Assembly (NCBI GenBank): GCA_964657795.1
Contig: CAZZWS010000118.1
Coordinates: 1 to 12,597 of the forward strand
Reading direction: 5' to 3'
DNA: 12,597 nt
Source: CAHJXF01 sp964657795
GTDB taxonomy: Bacteria; Pseudomonadota; Gammaproteobacteria; Burkholderiales; Burkholderiaceae_D
Shown: positions 5,791 through 12,597 of the stretch, piece after piece
Numbering within the stretch: the first letter of the stretch is position 1
Layout: each line of letters opens with the position of its first letter
The notes under the pieces: generated by a model
Seen by the model: the letters and a program-made list of their open reading frames with translations, nothing else
Told to the model about the DNA's origin: nothing
The model's database searches: none
Program-made: the position numbers and the translations under genes

Positions 5791-7533
5791 ATGGCATCCG
5801 TCACCAATCTCGCCTCCCCCGAGGCCAAACAAATCGCCGCGATGAATCCCGATTCGTTCGCCGCGATGTTCGAAGACAGCCTGACGCATCAGGACATGCG
5901 CGCAGGTGAAGTCATCACCGCCGAGGTGGTGCGCGTCGACTACAACTTCGTGGTCGTCAACGCAGGATTGAAGTCCGAGAGCTTCATTCCCGTCGAGGAA
6001 TTCAAGAACGACCTGGGCGAGCTCGAAGTGCAGCCGGGCGACTTCGTCTCGGTCGCCATCGAGTCGCTCGAGAACGGCTTCGGCGACACGCTTCTGTCGC
6101 GCGACAAGGCCAAGCGCCTCGCGTCTTGGATGGCGCTCGAGAAGGCGCTCGACACCGGCGAACAGATCACCGGCACCATCACCGGCAAGGTCAAGGGCGG
6201 CCTGACCGTCATGACCAACGGCATCCGTGCGTTCCTTCCGGGCTCGCTGGTCGATACGCGGCCGGTCAAGGACACCACGCCGTTCGAAGGCAAGACGTTC
6301 GACTTCAAGGTCATCAAGCTCGACCGCAAGCGCAACAACGTCGTGGTCTCGCGCCGCGCCGTCGTCGAGGCGTCGATGGGCGAGGAACGGGCGAAGCTGC
6401 TCGAGACGCTGAAGGAAGGCACCATCGTCACCGGCGTCGTGAAGAACATCACCGACTACGGCGCGTTCGTGGACCTGGGTGGCATCGATGGCCTCTTGCA
6501 CATCACCGACCTCGCATGGCGTCGCGTGCGTCACCCGTCGGAGCTGATCTCGGTCGGCCAGGAGATCACGGCCAAGGTCCTCAAGTTCGACCAGGAGAAG
6601 AACCGCGTCTCGCTGGGCGTGAAGCAGCTCGGCGAAGACCCGTGGGTGGGCCTGTCGCGCCGCTATCCGTCGGGCACGCGCCTGTTCGGCAAGGTCACCA
6701 ACATCACCGACTACGGCGCGTTCGTCGAAGTCGAGCAGGGCATCGAGGGCCTGGTCCACGTGTCCGAGATGGACTGGACCAACCGCAACATCTCGCCGGC
6801 CAAGGTCGTCGCGCTGGGCGAGGAAGTCGAAGTCATGGTCCTCGAGATCGACGAAGACCGCCGCCGCATCAGCCTCGGCATGAAGCAGTGCAAGCCGAAC
6901 CCGTGGGAAGAGTTCTCGCTCAATCACAAGAAGGGCGACAAGGTCTCCGGCGCCATCAAGTCGATCACCGACTTCGGCGTGTTCATCGGCCTGCCCGGCG
7001 GCATCGACGGCCTGGTCCACCTGTCGGACCTGTCGTGGAACGAGCCCGGTGAGGAAGCCGTGCGGAAGTTCAAGAAGGGCGACGACCTCGAAGCCATCGT
7101 GCTGGCCATCGACCTCGAACGCGAGCGCATCTCGCTCGGCGTCAAGCAGATGGAAGGCGACCCGTTCTCGAACTTCGCGTCCACCTACGAGAAGGGCGCG
7201 ATCGTCGACGGCACCGTCAAGTCGGTCGATGCCAAGGGTGCGGTCATCACCATCGCCGGCGACATGGAAGGCTACCTGCGTGCCTCGGAAATCTCGCGCG
7301 ACCGCGTCGAGGATGCCCGCAACGTGCTCAAGGAAGGCGATGCGGTCAATGCGATGGTCATCAACGTCGATCGCAAGAACCGCACGATCAACCTGTCGAT
7401 CAAGGCGAAGGACAGCGCCGACACGCAGGAGCAGATGGCCCGCATGGCCGCCGAGAGTGGAGCCGCCACCGGCACCACCAACCTCGGCGCGTTGTTGAAG
7501 GCCAAGATGGACAGCGGCAGCCAGCAGAACTGA
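5791..7533 (+). CDS. rpsA: 30S ribosomal protein S1
   Basis: Binds the 30S subunit and mRNA and melts structured leaders during translation initiation. With the ATG at 5791 it has 580 residues. Six S1 (OB-fold) domains lie at roughly 38-104, 122-188, 209-277, 294-364, 381-451 and 468-537. Domains 3 and 4 carry the near-identical VKNITDYGAFVDLG and VTNITDYGAFVEV segments; domain 5 has IKSITDFGVFIGLPGG. The tail GTTNLGALLKAKMD is typical of Burkholderiales S1. The N-terminus is about 17-20 residues longer than in E. coli; an ATG at 5842 would give a more usual length, and the frame is also open upstream through non-ATG codons. No Shine-Dalgarno is seen at either start, which fits the family. 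Codon use is strongly biased to C-ending codons, as expected for a highly expressed gene. Confidence 0.98.
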   Translation: MASVTNLASPEAKQIAAMNPDSFAAMFEDSLTHQDMRAGEVITAEVVRVDYNFVVVNAGLKSESFIPVEEFKNDLGELEVQPGDFVSVAIESLENGFGDTLLSRDKAKRLASWMALEKALDTGEQITGTITGKVKGGLTVMTNGIRAFLPGSLVDTRPVKDTTPFEGKTFDFKVIKLDRKRNNVVVSRRAVVEASMGEERAKLLETLKEGTIVTGVVKNITDYGAFVDLGGIDGLLHITDLAWRRVRHPSELISVGQEITAKVLKFDQEKNRVSLGVKQLGEDPWVGLSRRYPSGTRLFGKVTNITDYGAFVEVEQGIEGLVHVSEMDWTNRNISPAKVVALGEEVEVMVLEIDEDRRRISLGMKQCKPNPWEEFSLNHKKGDKVSGAIKSITDFGVFIGLPGGIDGLVHLSDLSWNEPGEEAVRKFKKGDDLEAIVLAIDLERERISLGVKQMEGDPFSNFASTYEKGAIVDGTVKSVDAKGAVITIAGDMEGYLRASEISRDRVEDARNVLKEGDAVNAMVINVDRKNRTINLSIKAKDSADTQEQMARMAAESGAATGTTNLGALLKAKMDSGSQQN

Positions 7534-7558
7534 GTCGGCCTCCGATTCGCGGTGAACC

Positions 7559-7600
7559 CATGCGGACGCGGCACGACAGTGCCCGTCCGCATGTTCTTGT
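7559..7600 (+). terminator. Rho-independent terminator of rpsA
   Basis: A perfect 10-bp stem CATGCGGACG/CGTCCGCATG (7559-7568 with 7584-7593) continues past one bulged C into GGCAC/GTGCC around the loop GACA, giving about 15 bp in all. It is followed at once by TTCTTGT. It starts 25 bases after the rpsA stop. Position, stability and the T-rich tail all suit an intrinsic terminator, which would separate rpsA from ihfB at least in part. Confidence 0.8.
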
Positions 7601-7713
7601 GGGCAGCCGACGTGCTGTCCTGAAGCGGGCCTGCGTTCTGACTGCTTCGTTCTGCCTCAACCGTTCTCCTATCGCCTCGACGTCCCGACCTTCTCCAGCC
7701 TACTTATTCCCGC

Positions 7714-8052
<339 letters not shown>

Positions 8053-8131
8053 GGCACTCGAGCCGAAAGCGTCGCGCCACGCGCGGCGGGCGCCGCAGCA
8101 CGACCCACGCTGATCGAACACGGAGGAAGCC

Positions 8132-8500
8132 ATGCGCATCATCGTCGGAGCCCTGTGGCTCGTCCTCTTCCTCGTGCTGTTCGCGTTCGCGGTCAACAAC
8201 ACGGCCGCGACCGACCTGCATTTCTTCATGGGCATGGGCATGCGCGCGCCGCTGATCGCGCTGCTGCTCGCGTTCTTCATCGCGGGCTTCGCGTTCGGCA
8301 TGATCGCGTTGCTGCCGGCATGGGTGCGCCAGCGCGTCGAGTTGCGGCGCCTGCGGCGGGGCGTGCAACGTCCGGTCGATGTCATGAGCGCGACGGTGCC
8401 GCGGTCGTACGCGTCGCCTGCTTCGTCGTCGTCCGGTCCGTCGCTCGAGACGACCGAAATCATGCAGACCGTCGCGCGCGGTGCGCGGACGACGCGCTGA
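8132..8500 (+). CDS. lapA: LapA family inner-membrane protein (DUF1049)
   Basis: Small inner-membrane partner of LapB in the control and assembly of lipopolysaccharide. It has 122 residues: two membrane helices at about 3-21 and 40-61, joined by a short periplasmic loop with the family motif VNNTAATDLHFF (21-32), then a basic stretch WVRQRVELRRLRR at the cytoplasmic side. A Ser-rich tail of about 40 residues makes it slightly longer than usual. A good ribosome binding site, GGAGGA (8122-8127), fixes the start. It follows ihfB by 79 bases and precedes lapB by 15, the standard pairing. Confidence 0.92.
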   Translation: MRIIVGALWLVLFLVLFAFAVNNTAATDLHFFMGMGMRAPLIALLLAFFIAGFAFGMIALLPAWVRQRVELRRLRRGVQRPVDVMSATVPRSYASPASSSSGPSLETTEIMQTVARGARTTR

Positions 8501-8515
8501 ACGCACCGTCCCCGC

Positions 8516-9700
8516 ATGGACTTCCAGCAATGGTGGCTGCTCGCGATCGCGGGCGCTTTCGCGCTCGGCTGGGTCGCGGCGCGGGTCGATCTGCGGTCGT
8601 TGCTGAGCGAGTCGCGCAGCCTGCCGCGCTCGTACTTCAAGGGCCTCAACTACCTGCTGAGCGAGCAGCATGATCAGGCGATCGACGCGTTCGTCGAGGT
8701 CGTCAAGCTCGACCCCGAGACGATCGATCTGCACTTCGCGCTCGGCAGCCTGTTCCGGCGTCGCGGCGAGACCGAACGCGCGATCCGCATGCATCAGAAC
8801 CTGCTGAACCGGCCCGACCTGCCGGACGATCAGCGCCTGCACGCGACCTTCGAGCTCGGCGTCGATTACCTGAAGGCCGGGCTCCTCGATCGCGCCGAAG
8901 AGACGTTCCGTCAGCTCGAAGGATCGACCTGGGGCATCGACGCGCAACGCCACCTGCTCGAATTGTTCGAGATCGAGAAGGAGTGGCTGCAGGCGATCGA
9001 GGTCGCCGACGCGCTGCAGCGCGCCGGGACCGGGCCGAAGCAGATCCGCATCGCGCAGTATCACTGCGAGCTCGCGCAGATCGCGCTCAACGAGTCGCGG
9101 CTCGACGACGCGAAGAAGTCGTTGGCCGACGCGCTCGTCGTCAATCGACAGAACGTGCGTGCGCTGGTCCAGCAGGGCGACATCGCCGCGCAGGAGCATC
9201 GCGACGAGGATGCGATCCAGTCGTGGAAGCGCATCGAGCAGCAGAACGCGCCCTACGTCGCGCTGATCGGCGAGCGGCTGGTCGACGCCTACACGCGGCT
9301 CGGTCGCAGCGAGGAAGGGCTCAAGCTGCTGCGCTCGTGGCTCGAAGCCAATCCGTCGATCGACCTGCTGGAGACGATCGTCAAGGCCACGCGCACGGCC
9401 CATGGTACGGAGGCCGCCAACGAAGTGGCCCGCCTCGAACTGCATCGCAGCCCCAGCCTTCTGGGCCTCGCGCAGTATCTCGACACGCGCAGCCAGCTCG
9501 CGCTGCCGACCGAGGCCGATCGCGGCGATCTGGAAGTGGTCAGGAACCTGCTGCACCATCACACGCGCCGTCTCGGCCGCTACGTGTGTTCGCATTGCGG
9601 CTTCAAGGCGCGATTCTTCTACTGGCAATGTCCCGGCTGCACGCATTGGGAGACCTATCCGCCATTGCGGACCGAAGAACTGGAAACGCAGCGCGGCTGA
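8516..9700 (+). CDS. lapB: Lipopolysaccharide assembly protein B (TPR and rubredoxin-type)
   Basis: Inner-membrane-anchored cytoplasmic protein. In E. coli LapB (YciM) brings LpxC to the FtsH protease and so sets the rate of lipid A synthesis. The 394-residue length is close to the E. coli protein (389). An N-terminal membrane helix (about 5-22) is followed by SLPRSYFKGLNYLLSEQHD, a family hallmark, and TPR repeats through about residue 335. The C-terminal rubredoxin-like metal site has Cys358, Cys361, Cys372 and Cys375 (two CxxC pairs), all intact. The gene follows lapA by 15 bases without a strong ribosome binding site, suggesting coupled expression. Function in this organism is inferred from the conserved architecture and neighbourhood. 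Confidence 0.96.
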   Translation: MDFQQWWLLAIAGAFALGWVAARVDLRSLLSESRSLPRSYFKGLNYLLSEQHDQAIDAFVEVVKLDPETIDLHFALGSLFRRRGETERAIRMHQNLLNRPDLPDDQRLHATFELGVDYLKAGLLDRAEETFRQLEGSTWGIDAQRHLLELFEIEKEWLQAIEVADALQRAGTGPKQIRIAQYHCELAQIALNESRLDDAKKSLADALVVNRQNVRALVQQGDIAAQEHRDEDAIQSWKRIEQQNAPYVALIGERLVDAYTRLGRSEEGLKLLRSWLEANPSIDLLETIVKATRTAHGTEAANEVARLELHRSPSLLGLAQYLDTRSQLALPTEADRGDLEVVRNLLHHHTRRLGRYVCSHCGFKARFFYWQCPGCTHWETYPPLRTEELETQRG

Positions 9701-9801
9701 ACGCGGGACAGGGAAGACGGTTCGGGCCATCAGTTTTCGGCGTCGCTGCCGATGGATGACCGACATCGAAAGAACCAACGAGAACGAGAGGACATCCAGC
9801 A

Positions 9802-11187
<1,386 letters not shown>

Positions 11188-11200
11188 CGCGAGTGGGGGC

Positions 11201-12160
11201 GTGACGGCCGCGATGTCTTCGGACCTGCGCACGCGCTTCGCGGCCGCCCGCGTCCTCGTGGTCGGCGACGTCATGCTCGACCGCTACTGGTTCGGCGAGG
11301 TCGACCGCATCTCCCCCGAAGCGCCGGTGCCGGTGGTCCGCGTGTCGCGCCAGGAGGACCGGCTCGGCGGCGCGGCCAACGTCGCGAAGAACGCGGCCGC
11401 GCTCGGCGCGCAGGTGGGTTTGCTGTCGGTCGTCGGCGAGGACGAGCCGGGCGAACGCGTGGCGGCGCTGCTGGCCGAGACCGGCATCGCATCGCATCTG
11501 CATCGCGACGCGCAGTTGCCCACGACGATCAAGCTGCGCATCATCGGACGGCAGCAGCAGCTCGTGCGCGCCGACTTCGAGGATGCGCCGAGTCGCGAGG
11601 TGCTGGCCGACAAGCTCGAACAGTTCGTCGAACTGCTCGACCGTTACGACGTCGTCGTCATGTCCGACTACGGCAAGGGCGGGCTGACGCACATCGGCCG
11701 CATGATCGAGTCCGCACGCAAGGCCGGTCGGCGCGTGCTGGTCGACCCCAAGGGCGAGGACTACGCGCGTTACGAAGGCGCGAGCGTCCTCACGCCCAAT
11801 CGCGCCGAGCTGCGCGAGGTCGTCGGCAAGTGGACCGGCGAAGCGGACCTCGAGACGCGCGTCCACGCGCTGATCGGCAAGCTCTCCCTCGAGGCGCTGC
11901 TGCTGACGCGGGCCGAGGAAGGCATGACGTTGTTCGATCGGCCGGATCGCGCATGGCGTCGTTACGACGTCCCGGCGCAGGCGCGCGAAGTGTTCGACGT
12001 CACCGGCGCCGGCGACACGGTCATCGCGACGCTGGCCGCGGCGCTGGCTGCCGGCAGCGACCTGCATCCGGCGGTGGCGTTGGCGAATCGGGCCGGCGGC
12101 ATCGTGGTCGGCAAGTTCGGCACGTCGGTGGTCACGCCCGACGAATTGTTCGGCGCCTGA
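11201..12160 (+). CDS. hldA: D-glycero-beta-D-manno-heptose-7-phosphate kinase, single domain
   Basis: PfkB-family kinase (RfaE domain I) that adds the 1-phosphate to heptose 7-phosphate on the way to ADP-heptose for the LPS inner core. It has 319 residues from a GTG at 11201; an ATG at 11213 (MSSDLR) would give 315, and a G-rich GAGTGGGGG precedes the GTG. Visible motifs are GDVMLDRYWFGEVDRISPEAP (21-41 region), GGAANVAKNAAALGA (56-70), the ATP-site LTPNRAE (197-203) and DVTGAGD with catalytic Asp272. The nucleotidyltransferase half found in the bifunctional E. coli HldE is absent; a stop codon follows the kinase domain, as in betaproteobacteria and Neisseria, so a separate hldC must be elsewhere. 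It ends the plus-strand envelope block. Confidence 0.94.
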   Translation: MTAAMSSDLRTRFAAARVLVVGDVMLDRYWFGEVDRISPEAPVPVVRVSRQEDRLGGAANVAKNAAALGAQVGLLSVVGEDEPGERVAALLAETGIASHLHRDAQLPTTIKLRIIGRQQQLVRADFEDAPSREVLADKLEQFVELLDRYDVVVMSDYGKGGLTHIGRMIESARKAGRRVLVDPKGEDYARYEGASVLTPNRAELREVVGKWTGEADLETRVHALIGKLSLEALLLTRAEEGMTLFDRPDRAWRRYDVPAQAREVFDVTGAGDTVIATLAAALAAGSDLHPAVALANRAGGIVVGKFGTSVVTPDELFGA

Positions 12161-12179
12161 CTCCGGTCGTCGTCGACGC

Positions 12180-12219
12180 CGGGAACCGCATCGCCGCCCG
12201 CTCGGCGATACGGCTCCCG
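12180..12219 (-). terminator. Stem-loop between convergent genes
   Basis: Arms 12180-12195 and 12204-12219 enclose an 8-base loop. As minus-strand RNA all 16 positions pair, two as G-U; as plus-strand RNA the same two positions become A-C mismatches. It begins two bases past the stop of the minus-strand gene and 20 bases past the hldA stop. There is no T-tract on either side, so it may be a weak or Rho-assisted terminator or an RNA-end stabiliser. Confidence 0.5.
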
Positions 12220-12220
12220 C

Positions 12221-12597
12221 TCAGAACCAGCGCAGGAAGAAGAAGCCGTGGCGGGGCTTCGGCTTCGCAGGTGCTGGAGGCGCGGTCGGTGCGCTCACGG
12301 GCGCGGGAGCCGCGACCGGTGTGGGCGCGGGGGTCGGTGCGGCGACAGGCGCCGGTGTCGCGACCGGGGCCGGCGATGCGACGGGCGCGGGCGAAGCGAC
12401 GGGAGCCGGTGAGGCCACCGGAGCAGGTGCGGGTGATGTCACTGGCGCAGGCGTCGCGACTGGAGTCGGCGAAACAACGGGCGCGGGTGCAGGTGCGGGC
12501 GAAGTTTTCGGGGCAGGCGCAGGCGAAGCCACCGGCGCAGGTGCCGGCGTAACGACCGGTGCAGGTGCCGGCGTGGGCGCAGGCGCAGGCGAAGTTA
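12221..12597 (-). CDS. Pro-Ala-rich repeat protein, C-terminal part (5' end outside the window)
   Basis: I do not recognise this gene. At least 125 codons are open from the window edge to the TGA at 12221-12223. A GTG at 12532 can be read as a start, but the same Pro-Ala pattern continues upstream of it to the edge, so the true start is probably outside. The visible protein is nearly all Pro, Ala, Val, Ser and Thr in degenerate units such as VASPAP, VATPAP and APAPVV, then a basic hinge (PAKPKPRHG) and an aromatic end FFFLRWF. Such low-complexity regions often span the periplasm or cell wall as extended linkers, which would fit the envelope genes beside it, but no domain confirms that. The regular codon-level repeat and the convergent stem-loop support it as a real gene. 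Confidence 0.55.
   Translation of the reverse strand, partial: TSPAPAPTPAPAPVVTPAPAPVASPAPAPKTSPAPAPAPVVSPTPVATPAPVTSPAPAPVASPAPVASPAPVASPAPVATPAPVAAPTPAPTPVAAPAPVSAPTAPPAPAKPKPRHGFFFLRWF
12264..12597 (-). repeat. Degenerate 18-base tandem repeat coding Pro-Ala hexapeptides
   Basis: The DNA is built from variants of GCGACGGGCGCGGGCGAA-like units (plus-strand reading), coding VASPAP and relatives on the minus strand. The most regular part lies at about 12350-12430, with four consecutive hexapeptides (VASPAP three times, then VATPAP). Units vary mainly at silent positions, which suggests selection for the protein pattern. The array reaches the window edge, so its full length is unknown. Confidence 0.7.

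Noticed and set aside
5317..7020. Minus-strand open frame of 567 codons opposite cmk and rpsA
   Set aside because: It mirrors the S1 repeats (recurrent Asp/His/Val-rich segments) and is explained by codon bias of rpsA.
8083..8096. GC-rich hairpin GCGGCG/CGCCGC between ihfB and lapA as a terminator
   Set aside because: The loop is only two bases, there is no T-tract, and such palindromes are common by chance at this base composition.
12221..12597. Terminal Phe of the Pro-Ala repeat protein as an outer-membrane beta-barrel signature
   Set aside because: Barrel proteins need an alternating hydrophobic last strand; here the preceding residues are a basic Pro-rich hinge and there is no barrel sequence in view.

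Overview
The window is high-GC chromosomal DNA from a betaproteobacterium, most likely of the order Burkholderiales. The ribosomal protein S1 sequence is the best taxonomic marker: its C-terminal tail and all six S1 domains read like Burkholderiales S1. The order aroA-cmk-rpsA-ihfB-lapA-lapB, followed by LPS-sugar genes, is also a known betaproteobacterial arrangement. No tRNA, rRNA, insertion sequence, phage gene or CRISPR array was seen.

Left part (1-3000, minus strand): a TPR-repeat diguanylate cyclase with an intact GGDEF active site and an intact I-site, then a 417-base gap without a convincing gene, then a 3-hydroxybutyrate dehydrogenase of the SDR family. Both genes read leftward and are probably separate transcription units.

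Middle part (3004-8052, plus strand): a small DUF2127-type membrane protein overlaps aroA by four bases (ATGA), and aroA overlaps cmk in the same way, so the three look translationally coupled. A 137-base leader with three dyad-symmetric elements precedes rpsA. rpsA ends in a strong hairpin terminator and is followed by ihfB. The AroA protein is the most unusual gene product here. It keeps the main catalytic residues but differs from the usual class I sequence at several active-site positions, including both positions altered in the classic glyphosate-insensitive 'TIPS' enzyme.

Right part (8132-12160, plus strand): lapA and lapB (control and assembly of lipopolysaccharide), ugd (UDP-glucose 6-dehydrogenase) and a single-domain heptose-7-phosphate kinase (rfaE1/hldA). 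Together they form an envelope-polysaccharide block. It is closed by a stem-loop and a convergent, partly visible gene for a Pro-Ala-rich repeat protein.

Taken together, the window joins central metabolism (shikimate pathway, CMP recycling, polyhydroxybutyrate turnover), translation and nucleoid architecture (S1, IHF), and outer-membrane LPS synthesis. I see no clear new defence or mobile system. The items most worth a second look are the AroA active-site changes, the rpsA leader structure and the convergent Pro-Ala repeat gene.
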